DNA of 64,000 nt from Gluconobacter kanchanaburiensis NBRC 103587. GTDB lineage: Bacteria > Pseudomonadota > Alphaproteobacteria > Acetobacterales > Acetobacteraceae. The DNA is taken from the NCBI RefSeq assembly GCF_007988905.1, contig NZ_BJVA01000008.1, positions 1 through 64,000 of the forward strand. The letters are read 5' to 3'. The translations under genes and the position numbers were made by a program. The notes below the pieces were generated by a model. The model made no database searches, had not been told where the DNA came from, and was given only the letters and a program-made list of their open reading frames with translations. Below, one piece after another: positions 9,169-16,496 of this stretch. Each line of letters starts with the position of its first letter. Position 1 is the stretch's first letter.

Positions 9169-9900
9169 ATGACCCAGAGAGTGGCGCTTATTACCGGTGG
9201 ATCACGCGGCATCGGCGCGGCAATCGCGTTGAAGCTGGCGCAGGATGGCTTCGATATCGCTATCACCTATGCCCGTAACGAAAAGGCCGCGCAGAAAGTC
9301 GTGTCAGAAGTCGAGGCACTGGGCCGCAAGGCCGTCGCCGTTCAGGCCGATGGCGGCAGCACGGACGGCAATATAGCCGCCATTACGAAGACGCATGAGG
9401 CGTTCGGGCGTCTGGATGCGCTGGTGTGCAATGCGGGCATCTATCCTTATGGTCCTATTGACCAGATGACGGTGGCGCAGATCGAGGACGTCCTGAACCT
9501 CAACCTGCGCGCCGCGATGGTTGAGACGGTCGAAGCTCTGAAATACATAAAGGCGGGTGGTCGCCTGATCTATATCGGCTCGGCTTTCGGCGAACGTGCG
9601 CCATTCCCCGGTATCTCGCTATACGCGTCGACGAAGGCCGGTCTGATCGGCTTTGCGAAGGGCGTAGCGCGGGATCTTGGACCGCAGGGTATCACGGCGA
9701 ATGTTGTCGAGCCCGGCCCGATCGCAACGGATCTAAACCCTGAAGATGGTGCCGCCGCCGCGGTCATCCGCAAGTTCACGGCAACGGAATCCTACGGCAA
9801 GGTGAATGACATTGCCCGCACCGTGTCGTTCCTGGCCAGCCCGGATGCGTCTTACATCACGGGTGCCTCCATTCTGGTGGATGGCGGTCTCGTCGCTTGA
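9169..9900 (+). CDS. SDR-family NAD(P)-dependent oxidoreductase
   Basis: A classical 243-residue short-chain dehydrogenase. It shows the cofactor motif TGGSRGIG (about residues 9-16), the NAG motif (CNAGIYPYG), the catalytic Ser and YASTK (Tyr-x-x-x-Lys) and the C-terminal ITGASILVDGG segment. An Ala-Arg pair after strand 2 (TYARNEKAA) suggests NADPH preference. The start at 9169 is chosen because an AGAAGGAACAGG ribosome site precedes it and the cofactor motif follows at the usual distance. The product is most like 3-oxoacyl-ACP reductase or sugar/ketone reductases; in Gluconobacter such enzymes often reduce ketones and polyol oxidation products. The substrate is unknown. Confidence 0.88.
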   Translation: MTQRVALITGGSRGIGAAIALKLAQDGFDIAITYARNEKAAQKVVSEVEALGRKAVAVQADGGSTDGNIAAITKTHEAFGRLDALVCNAGIYPYGPIDQMTVAQIEDVLNLNLRAAMVETVEALKYIKAGGRLIYIGSAFGERAPFPGISLYASTKAGLIGFAKGVARDLGPQGITANVVEPGPIATDLNPEDGAAAAVIRKFTATESYGKVNDIARTVSFLASPDASYITGASILVDGGLVA

Positions 9901-9908
9901 GACTGAAA

Positions 9909-9934
9909 ACGGCTCCCTCGCAGCAGGGAGCCGT
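9909..9934 (+). terminator. Rho-independent terminator of the SDR gene
   Basis: Perfect 10-base stem ACGGCTCCCT / AGGGAGCCGT with a six-base loop, followed by CGTTTCTTC, nine bases after the SDR stop. Confidence 0.72.
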
Positions 9935-9983
9935 CGTTTCTTCAGGAGCCGAGGGACAGCGAAATCATCATCGAGAAGGGAGT

Positions 9984-10315
9984 CTATGCCATGAAGAATG
10001 TCGGCAGGTGATAGCCAAGCGCCAACGAGCTCGAGAAATAGGATGGCATCGCCTGATCATTCAGAATGTTGAGTATTGTTTGTCCGTGTAGCGAATGCTG
10101 GTGTTGAGGAAGAGCGGGCCTGCCGTATAGGTCAGGCCGACGCTGCCCATGAACTTCGGCATTATGATAGGCGTGCGGCCTTCGGTCCTCAGAAAGTCGA
10201 TCGAACCGTTATCGGCTGCGATGGGCAGGTTGTTGTCCATCGTGGCGTGCAGGTATTCAAACGACAGATACGGCCTGACGCGGTGGAACAGCGACTTGGT
10301 GGAGAGCATCGGCAC
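9984..10315 (-). pseudogene. C-terminal remnant of a TonB-dependent receptor, frameshifted
   Basis: Reads as the end of a siderophore-receptor beta-barrel: MLSTKSLFHRVRPYLSFEYL, then TPIIMPKFMGSVGLTYTAG and NTSIRYTDKQYSTF at about 10061. A stop follows, but one base out of frame the expected end continues (NDQAMPSYFSSSLALGYHLP) to a TAG near 9984, so at least one base has been lost. There is no upstream part; an in-frame stop lies just before 10320. Intact receptors have about 700-800 residues. It could be the lost end of the N-terminal remnant at 3490-3975. Confidence 0.8.
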
Positions 10316-10319
10316 CGCG

Positions 10320-10536
10320 CCGCTGGGAACTATTTGTTCACATTGTGGAACGTATTCTACAGTGTTGAGACCAATACATTATTTACTATATATTATGGGA
10401 AGAATTAATAATTTAGATTTTGTGCTTCCAACAAAATATGACGGGAAAGATCGTCGACGGTGGTGTGCCAGCGGGTTTGTCGAACCGGGCGTTCCATGAT
10501 TTTATGGGGTCTTTCGAGCCTTGAAAAACCGCCTTT
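10320..10536. other. AT-rich gap next to the receptor remnant
   Basis: An AT-rich stretch (around 10340-10435) that contrasts with the surrounding GC-rich genes. I find no supported gene; a short plus-strand frame through it has no recognisable domain. It may mark an old rearrangement or insertion point. Confidence 0.35.
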
Positions 10537-10557
10537 TTGCGATTGGGAACAGACCGA

Positions 10558-10938
10558 ATGACAGCGTCGCTAACGATTTACGGGCTTGCGAACTGCGATA
10601 CGATGCGCAAGGCGCGGACGTGGCTGCGTGAGCATGAGATCAGTGTGGTTTTCCACGATTATCGCAAGGAAGGCGTGGACCCTGAGCGTCTTAGGGCCTG
10701 GGTGGAAAAGTTCGGCTGGGAGAAAATACTGAACCGGTCCGGCACGACCTTTCGCAAACTGCCTCCCGAGCGTCGAGAAGGTCTTGATGAACAGCGTGCT
10801 CTGGCGCTCATGCTGGAACAGCCCGCCATGATCCGCCGACCGGTTCTCGAAGGGCAGGGAGTTCTTCTCGTCGGATTCCGGCTGGAGGACTACGCTGTGG
10901 TGCTGTCGGGGGCTAGCGCTCCAGACCGAGCGCTCTGA
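10558..10938 (+). CDS. ArsC/Spx-family (YffB-like) protein
   Basis: A 126-residue thioredoxin-fold protein of the ArsC/Spx family. It starts LTIYGLANCDTMRKARTWL, the NCDT motif with one Cys rather than the CxxC of Spx, and continues with DYRKEGV, the conserved WEKILNRSGTTFRKLP region and a PAMIRRPVLE segment. That pattern is typical of E. coli YffB-type proteins, whose role is uncertain; arsenate reduction is not supported because no arsenic genes are near. The ATG at 10558 gives the family's usual N-terminus. The last 26 bases overlap the end of the convergent regulator gene. Confidence 0.85.
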   Translation: MTASLTIYGLANCDTMRKARTWLREHEISVVFHDYRKEGVDPERLRAWVEKFGWEKILNRSGTTFRKLPPERREGLDEQRALALMLEQPAMIRRPVLEGQGVLLVGFRLEDYAVVLSGASAPDRAL

Positions 10939-11818
10939 TCTTGCGGTGCAGCGTGGCGCGGCTCACACCCAGCAGTCGTGCCGCCGCGCTGACATTTCCG
11001 TGGACGGTTATAAGCGCCGAGCGGATCACCTGAGCCTCCGCCCGGCGGAAGCTGGGTTCCTCGCATGCATCAAGCAGGGTGAGCAGCGCCGGAAGTCCTG
11101 TGAGTTCGCCTTCAGGCCAGTGCATATGTTTACGGCTGGCATGGGTAGCGCCCCGGACATGCCCGTCCCTGTCTATGGCGACAAGCATCGCGGAAGACGC
11201 GGTCGAGGGCCCCAGCGACACAATCATGTCCTTGTCGAAGCGATCGTGAAACAGTTTCTCCTCCACACGCCGCGCAGTTGTCTGAAGGGCATCCATCAGA
11301 AGCGATGCAGCGGGAAGAACATTTTCCGCCGTGAAAGAACAGATGTTGAGGGCGCCTGCAAGCTCTCCGATTGAATTGTAGACCGGCACTGCCATCCCGG
11401 TCAGTTTTCGGAAACACAGACGCCAGTGCTGGTCATGAACGACCATGACCGGGCGTTCCTCGCGTAGGCAGGTGCCGATGGCATTCGTGCCCGCATTGCG
11501 TTCATCCCAGACTGCTCCGGCCTGAAACCGCCATCGGCGGCATCCGCTCAGATTTCCCCGCTGGGTGTGGCGCGAGAGAACAATTCCCGTGGGGTCCGCC
11601 AGAAGCACCGTGAAATCCAGCGGATCGACAAGCGTATGCAGGCGTTGCATTTCAGGTACGGCGCTCTGGATCAGGCGTTGCGTCCGGCTGCTGACAAAAC
11701 GCAGTTCGGGTTGGCTGAGAACCTGTGTTTCCCATTGTTCGGCCGGGTCGAGATTATAATTCGTGGAGCAGCGTGCCCAGGAGTCCGAGAGGCATGTCCG
11801 CGTCGTGGAGAGCGTCAT
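10913..11818 (-). CDS. GAF-domain regulator with Fis-type HTH, no AAA+ domain
   Basis: A 301-residue transcription regulator resembling AcoR-type activators with the central sigma-54 ATPase missing. An N-terminal GAF-like region (about residues 55-185) contains AGAVWDERNAGTNAIGTCLR and MAVPVYNSIGELAGAL, the usual AcoR sensor pattern. A linker follows, then a C-terminal Fis-type helix-turn-helix (RSALITVHGNVSAAARLLGV then SRATLHRKIRALGL). No GAFTGA or Walker motif is present, so it should act with the housekeeping polymerase or as a repressor. It is divergent from the glucose dehydrogenase gene, with a perfect palindrome between them, so regulation of that gene is plausible but unproven. Confidence 0.88.
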   Translation of the reverse strand: MTLSTTRTCLSDSWARCSTNYNLDPAEQWETQVLSQPELRFVSSRTQRLIQSAVPEMQRLHTLVDPLDFTVLLADPTGIVLSRHTQRGNLSGCRRWRFQAGAVWDERNAGTNAIGTCLREERPVMVVHDQHWRLCFRKLTGMAVPVYNSIGELAGALNICSFTAENVLPAASLLMDALQTTARRVEEKLFHDRFDKDMIVSLGPSTASSAMLVAIDRDGHVRGATHASRKHMHWPEGELTGLPALLTLLDACEEPSFRRAEAQVIRSALITVHGNVSAAARLLGVSRATLHRKIRALGLER

Positions 11819-11859
11819 CGCGCACTCGCGACTGCGGCATAAGACACCGGGTGCCGAAA

Positions 11860-11883
11860 ACCTGTCGCAGTTCTGCGACAGGT
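11860..11883. promoter_or_regulatory. Perfect palindrome, probable operator of the GAF-Fis regulator
   Basis: Arms ACCTGTCGCA and TGCGACAGGT are exact inverted copies separated by GTTC. The TGTCGCA/TGCGACA core is the type of site bound by Fis-like helix-turn-helix regulators. It sits 42 bases upstream of the regulator's start and upstream of the small frame and glucose dehydrogenase gene on the other strand. A terminator for a minus-strand transcript is unlikely since no gene end is nearby. Confidence 0.6.
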
Positions 11884-11953
11884 GCGACGCAGCCCGTCAC
11901 AATCGGGTGAGAGTTCAACGATGCGGGATAGCCCCGCGCGAGGACAATGGGGA

Positions 11954-12109
11954 ATGACGGTTTCCGGGAAGGACGAAAAGTTGCGTGTCGGGGATGTAAT
12001 CTTACAGGCCATCGGTAACGCAGCGCTCCTCGTCTTTCTCGGTACAGTGCTGTGGTTCGGACGGGAAACAGGCCTCAATGCCGGTGTTTTTGCAAGCACT
12101 GGTTCATAA
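11954..12109 (+). CDS. Possible 51-residue single-span membrane protein
   Basis: A short frame of charged N-terminus (MTVSGKDEKLRVGDV) followed by one hydrophobic span (ILQAIGNAALLVFLGTVLWF) and a polar end. A GAGG-like sequence lies about twelve bases before the ATG. It precedes the glucose dehydrogenase gene by 139 bases in the same direction. I know no family for it; it may be an accessory membrane peptide of that dehydrogenase or merely an open frame. Confidence 0.38.
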   Translation: MTVSGKDEKLRVGDVILQAIGNAALLVFLGTVLWFGRETGLNAGVFASTGS

Positions 12110-12248
12110 GGTCCCCGACGCGCGAACAGGACTGTCCCGACCACCACAGCCATGACGGAACGCAAACGATATCGCGTTCCGCCGATGATCAGGAAAGACA
12201 AATCATTTCAAAGAAAGTGATTTCCGTTTTTCACAAGAACGAGGTCTC

Positions 12249-14720
12249 ATGTCTGCTTCACTTCAGAGGGTAATGTCGCCATTAACCTCTATCCTGCTCG
12301 CGCTTGTCGGGCTTTTCCTGCTGGGAGGAGGAGGGTATCTCCTCGTTCTCGGTGGTTCGTGGTTTTATGCCCTTCTGGGCCTCGTGATGCTCGCCGCTGC
12401 TGGCGTCAGCTTCAGAAACCCGCTTCTGGCTGTACGCCTGTATGCGGCCCTGCTGCTCGTGGCGACCGTCTGGTCCATTTTCGAGGTCGGTTTCGACATC
12501 TGGGGTCTGGAAGTCCGTCTGTTCACGCTTGTCGGCATCGCAGCCTGGATGCTGCTGCCGTGGGTTTGGCGGACCAGTGAGAGCTGGGTTTCGGACAAGC
12601 GCGAACTGCTCGGCTCGGCCGTTATTGCGATGGTTGCGATCATTGCAAGCTGCTTCACATCCTATTCCATCAACGGCACGCTGCCGGCGGATCGTATGGC
12701 CGCCAGCGGACAGTCCGATCTGACGGCCAAGAATACGTCGGCAGCCGACTGGCCAGCTTACGGCCGTACGGTTGGTGGTGATCGCTACAGCCCGCTGGCG
12801 CAGATCACACCCTCCAATGTCAGCCATCTCAAGCGCGCCTGGGTGACCCGCACGGGTGACGTCCAGAAGTCTGATGAAGGTGTTGTCGCAGGTCCTGATC
12901 AGGGCCACGAGTTCAACCTTGAAGTCACCCCCATTAAGGTTGATGACACGCTCTATCTCTGCACGCCGCATAACTGGGTCATGGCGCTTGATGCCAAGAC
13001 TGGTAAGGTGAAGTGGAAGTTCGATCCAAAGCCTGCCGCCGCCGATCTGGCTGCGAACGTCTATCTGGCCTGCCGTGGCGTGTCCTACTATAAGGCACCG
13101 GACGACTATACGGCTCCTGATGGCTCCAAGGCTTGCCAGAAGCGTATTTTCTCCCCGGTTGGCGACGTGCGCCTGCTGGCTGTCGATGCTGAAACCGGCA
13201 AGCCCTGCGAAGACTTCGGCGAGCACGGCTTCATCTCCCTGCGCCAATATCTTGGTCATGTTCCGCATGGCTTTCACTTCGTGACGTCGCCGCCGCTGGT
13301 AGTGAAGGATCGCGTAGTTCTGGGCGGCTGGATCTTCGACAACCAGGCGAATTTCGAGCCTTCCGGCGCAATCCGTGCGTTCAACCCGATCACGGGCGAG
13401 ATCGAATGGGCGTGGGATGCCGGTCATAATCCGGAAAACTGGAAGCCCGGCCCGAACGACGAGCTGACGCGTGACACACCGAACGCCTGGGGCGTTTACA
13501 CGGCCGATCCGGATCTCGGCCTGCTGTATATTCCGACGGGCAACTCTCCGCCGGATAACTGGGGTGGCTCGCGCCGTCCGTTTGACGACGCAACCTCCAG
13601 CGCCACGATTGCTCTCGACATTGAGACGGGTGAGCGTCGCTGGACCTTCCAGACCGTTCATCATGACCTGTGGGACATGGATCTTCCAATCGGTCCGTCC
13701 ATGGTTGATCTGCCCGGCCCGAATGGTGAAAACATTCCGGCTCTGATCCAGAGCACGAAGCGCGGTGAGTTCTTCGTTCTGGACCGTCGCACCGGCAAGC
13801 CTGTTCCGGGATATCCTGTCGAGGAACGTCCGGTTCCGACCGCAGGTGTAGCTCCGGATGATCATGTAACGCCAACGCAGCCTTTCGCTGTTGGTCTGCC
13901 GTCACTGACGCCGCCGGATCTGAAGGAAAGCGACATGTGGGGTGCGACACTGCTGGATCAGATGATCTGCCGCATCCAGTTCCGTCAGTCTTCTTATGAC
14001 GGTCAATTCACGCCGCCGCATGTTGGCAAGACGACGATCGTCTACCCCGCATTCTATGGCGTGGTGGACTGGCAGGGCGCATCCATTGATCCGCAGCGTA
14101 AACTGCTGATCGCCAATGCGAGCTACCTGCCGTTCCGGATCCGTCTGGAACACCGTCAGAAGGCTGAAAATGCCGGCATTCTTCCGAAGTGGAACGGCCA
14201 GGGTGACAAGCCGGAAGCCAAGGGCGATGCGCTGAGCGTCTCTCCTGATTACGGTACGCCTTATATCGCCTACACCAGCCCGTGGCTGAATCCGCTTCAG
14301 ATCCCCTGCAAGGGGCCGGCCTGGGGAACGATCACGGCAATCGATCTGGTGACGAAGAAGATTGTCTGGCAGCACCCCGTCGGCACTACGCGCGACACGG
14401 GTCCTTTCCGGACGCATAACAATCTTCCGCTTCCGACCGGGATGTACAACATCGGCGGCAGCGTTCTGACGAAGGGCGGCGTGTCCTTCATGGGGGCGAC
14501 GGCCGACGATTACCTGCGCGGTTTCGATATGTCGAACGGCAAGGTCATCTGGCAGGACCGTCTGCCCGCTGGCGGACAGGCAACACCGATGTCCTATCAA
14601 ATTGATGGGAAGCAGTATGTTGTGATCGCCGCTGGTGGTCATGGGGGCCTTGGCACCCGCAGCGGTGATTATATTATCGCTTATTCTCTGGACGGAGATC
14701 AGGGCGCGACTGCGCGCTGA
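12249..14720 (+). CDS. gcd: Membrane-bound PQQ-dependent glucose dehydrogenase
   Basis: Oxidises D-glucose (and other aldoses) to gluconolactone in the periplasm and hands electrons to ubiquinone. The 823-residue quinoprotein has five N-terminal membrane helices (about residues 10-33, 36-53, 60-76, 88-104, 121-139) and then an eight-bladed propeller: DWPAYGRTVGGDRYSPLAQI, NVYLACRGVSYY, the PQQ/tryptophan-docking HHDLWDMDLP, and IAAGGHGGLGTRSGDYIIAY near the end. The His of GGHGG (residue 798) corresponds to E. coli His775, which determines sugar specificity; its retention predicts the glucose-type enzyme. GAGGT before the ATG supports the start. It is followed by a hairpin terminator, and the regulator at 10913 faces it. 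In Gluconobacter this gene is often called gdhB or gdhS. Confidence 0.96.
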   Translation: MSASLQRVMSPLTSILLALVGLFLLGGGGYLLVLGGSWFYALLGLVMLAAAGVSFRNPLLAVRLYAALLLVATVWSIFEVGFDIWGLEVRLFTLVGIAAWMLLPWVWRTSESWVSDKRELLGSAVIAMVAIIASCFTSYSINGTLPADRMAASGQSDLTAKNTSAADWPAYGRTVGGDRYSPLAQITPSNVSHLKRAWVTRTGDVQKSDEGVVAGPDQGHEFNLEVTPIKVDDTLYLCTPHNWVMALDAKTGKVKWKFDPKPAAADLAANVYLACRGVSYYKAPDDYTAPDGSKACQKRIFSPVGDVRLLAVDAETGKPCEDFGEHGFISLRQYLGHVPHGFHFVTSPPLVVKDRVVLGGWIFDNQANFEPSGAIRAFNPITGEIEWAWDAGHNPENWKPGPNDELTRDTPNAWGVYTADPDLGLLYIPTGNSPPDNWGGSRRPFDDATSSATIALDIETGERRWTFQTVHHDLWDMDLPIGPSMVDLPGPNGENIPALIQSTKRGEFFVLDRRTGKPVPGYPVEERPVPTAGVAPDDHVTPTQPFAVGLPSLTPPDLKESDMWGATLLDQMICRIQFRQSSYDGQFTPPHVGKTTIVYPAFYGVVDWQGASIDPQRKLLIANASYLPFRIRLEHRQKAENAGILPKWNGQGDKPEAKGDALSVSPDYGTPYIAYTSPWLNPLQIPCKGPAWGTITAIDLVTKKIVWQHPVGTTRDTGPFRTHNNLPLPTGMYNIGGSVLTKGGVSFMGATADDYLRGFDMSNGKVIWQDRLPAGGQATPMSYQIDGKQYVVIAAGGHGGLGTRSGDYIIAYSLDGDQGATAR

Positions 14721-14735
14721 TCCTTTGATCGTGGC

Positions 14736-14764
14736 TGGAGCGTGTTCCCTGGGGGCACGCTCCA
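14736..14764 (+). terminator. Hairpin after the glucose dehydrogenase gene
   Basis: Stem TGGAGCGTG / CACGCTCCA with an 11-base loop, 16 bases past the stop. No long T run follows, so some read-through to the next gene is likely. Confidence 0.6.
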
Positions 14765-14796
14765 CACCCTCATTCATTTCGATGGAAATTCACGTT

Positions 14797-15687
14797 ATGC
14801 GTCGCAAATTCACGCTCGGAGTGCGTCTTGGGGCCTTCGCGGCCTCCCTGCCTGCCGTTGCTCTCTTTCCGGGCTTCGCCGCGCATGCCTCGGATATTCC
14901 ACTGGCCATCATTGGACCGCACGAATACGATCTTCCGGTGGATTTTAAGCCATTCAACGTGCTGGTGCAGTACGGTGACGGCAACGCGGCGGGCCACACT
15001 TATGACAGTCTCGGAAACCGCCAGCCAAGGGGTGGAAGTCACACCTGGGCGGGTATGACCAAATACGTTCATTTCCGCAGTTTCGACGCTATCCCGCATG
15101 TCGGTTTCGCATTCGAGCTGATCCAGTCCGAGAGCTTCGCGCTGGCCAACGGGCAGAACTGGGGTGGGCTGGGTACGACGATTGTCGGACCGGCAGCCTG
15201 GTTCAAGCCTAACAAGCATAGTACGCTCGGTATCCAGACGTTTATGGAAACGCCGTCGGGGACGCGGGATTCCACGGCGATGCATTACTGGGCGAACCTG
15301 TCGAGCATCATTTTCGATTATGAATGGAAGCATTTCAGTTTCGATGGCGATCTTGGCAGCGTCGTGAGTTCGACAAAACATCGCAACGGCGAACACAGCT
15401 ATTCGGCCGGGAACGTCTTCTACACGAATCTGCGTTTTAGTTGGAAAGCGACAAAGATGGTTGAGCCGTTCTTCTCGCTCGACTGGCAGAACACGGGCGG
15501 CATGCACGACAACACGTCCAATCTCTGGGTCGCGAATTCAAGCAGCAGGGAAACGGCGCTCGGTGTCGGCGCAATGTTCAACGTGACACCGCATTTCTCG
15601 ATTACGCCGCGTTATTCCCATTCCGTGGAGGGCCGCAACACGCCTGAAACGAATGCCTATTACATGAAGATTGTCTATCTCTGGTAG
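14797..15687 (+). CDS. Beta-barrel outer-membrane protein (MetA-type transporter family)
   Basis: A 296-residue exported protein with a cleavable signal peptide (basic MRRKF start, hydrophobic core, FAAHA-SD cleavage site near residue 31), then repeated amphipathic strands ending in VYLW, the aromatic C-terminus of an outer-membrane barrel. The pattern (an early PFNVLVQYGDG, then FGYSVEG-like strands and MFNVTPHFSITPRYSHS) fits the 'MetA-pathway of phenol degradation' barrel family, a broad group with few known substrates. The start at 14797 has a GGAAA ribosome site. It directly follows the glucose dehydrogenase gene, suggesting a role in entry of sugars or exit of acids. Its last 13 bases overlap the convergent lipoprotein gene. 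Confidence 0.75.
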   Translation: MRRKFTLGVRLGAFAASLPAVALFPGFAAHASDIPLAIIGPHEYDLPVDFKPFNVLVQYGDGNAAGHTYDSLGNRQPRGGSHTWAGMTKYVHFRSFDAIPHVGFAFELIQSESFALANGQNWGGLGTTIVGPAAWFKPNKHSTLGIQTFMETPSGTRDSTAMHYWANLSSIIFDYEWKHFSFDGDLGSVVSSTKHRNGEHSYSAGNVFYTNLRFSWKATKMVEPFFSLDWQNTGGMHDNTSNLWVANSSSRETALGVGAMFNVTPHFSITPRYSHSVEGRNTPETNAYYMKIVYLW

Positions 15688-16439
15688 ATTCTGGCAGGCT
15701 CCGGAATCAGAAATGTTTCCGGACAGGCGTCGCTTGCAGGGGCTTCATCGGCGAGCGATGAGGGTGCCGGAAAACGGGCCAGCCGTCGGGCACGGATGCC
15801 GATATAAATCCTGTCGAGCAGGCTTTCCCGCGTTTCGGCATCGGTTGCACAGCGCAGACGGATCGCATTGGTTTCTGTGGTTCCCAAAGAGGCCGCAAGC
15901 TCATGGAGCAGGGCGTCCCGATGGACCATTCTGCCGGCCTGATCCCTCAGAAATGTGCCTGCCGCACTGTTGCTGAAGGCGGCATAGGTCTGTCTGGCTT
16001 CCTGAAAGAAACTCTCCTGCGGAAATCCCAGACAGGCCGCTCGAATCTGGTAATCCCAGCTCAGACCTCTGACAGTCTCTCCTGGCGTCAGGTCAAGCAT
16101 TGCCTGTTGCAGGGTCGGTGAGAGGGCGACAGGGGGAAAGTGGACTGGTCCATAGGCGCGGCATCCCCGCTCGCGCCAGTCATCCGCAGACAGACCGGCC
16201 TTTTGCAGATCCTTCGGGATCGACCCCCTGAAAGCCCAGAGATAGAGGGTCCGGGCCGGGGGTGACAGGGTTTCGGTGCTGCTTGTGCTTCCAGTCCGTT
16301 TGAGAGAGGGTGTCCATCCCACTTCAAGCGTATAAGCTGAAAACTGACGACCATGCACCGGCTTCAGAGGGCCCGTTCCGGCACATCCCGTCAGCGACAA
16401 AAGACATCCTGCAAGCCAGATCCCTGTCTGTCGTCTCAT
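15675..16439 (-). CDS. Putative lipoprotein of unknown function
   Basis: A 254-residue exported protein. The start MRRQTGIWLAGCLLSLTGC is a lipoprotein signal with a canonical LTGC lipobox (Cys19). The mature part is hydrophilic, has scattered cysteines (ERGCRAYG, AACLGFP, IRLRCATD, SDACPETF) that could form disulfides, and ends in a Pro-rich tail. I recognise no domain. It is convergent with the barrel gene, overlapping it by 13 bases. Confidence 0.72.
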   Translation of the reverse strand: MRRQTGIWLAGCLLSLTGCAGTGPLKPVHGRQFSAYTLEVGWTPSLKRTGSTSSTETLSPPARTLYLWAFRGSIPKDLQKAGLSADDWRERGCRAYGPVHFPPVALSPTLQQAMLDLTPGETVRGLSWDYQIRAACLGFPQESFFQEARQTYAAFSNSAAGTFLRDQAGRMVHRDALLHELAASLGTTETNAIRLRCATDAETRESLLDRIYIGIRARRLARFPAPSSLADEAPASDACPETFLIPEPARIYQR

Positions 16440-16496
16440 GGCGCTTTCTCTATCACGGTCCCGTAATAAAGACCCTGGACGGAGCGGAAGATGATT

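Noticed and set aside
11815-12201. Minus-strand 128-codon frame between the regulator and the glucose dehydrogenase gene
   Set aside because: No domain, runs through the palindrome and small plus-strand frame, and has an Arg/Ser/Pro-rich shadow-like composition.
12282-13865. Minus-strand open frame of 527 codons over the glucose dehydrogenase gene
   Set aside because: Antisense to the strongly supported PQQ dehydrogenase; residue composition is typical of a shadow frame.
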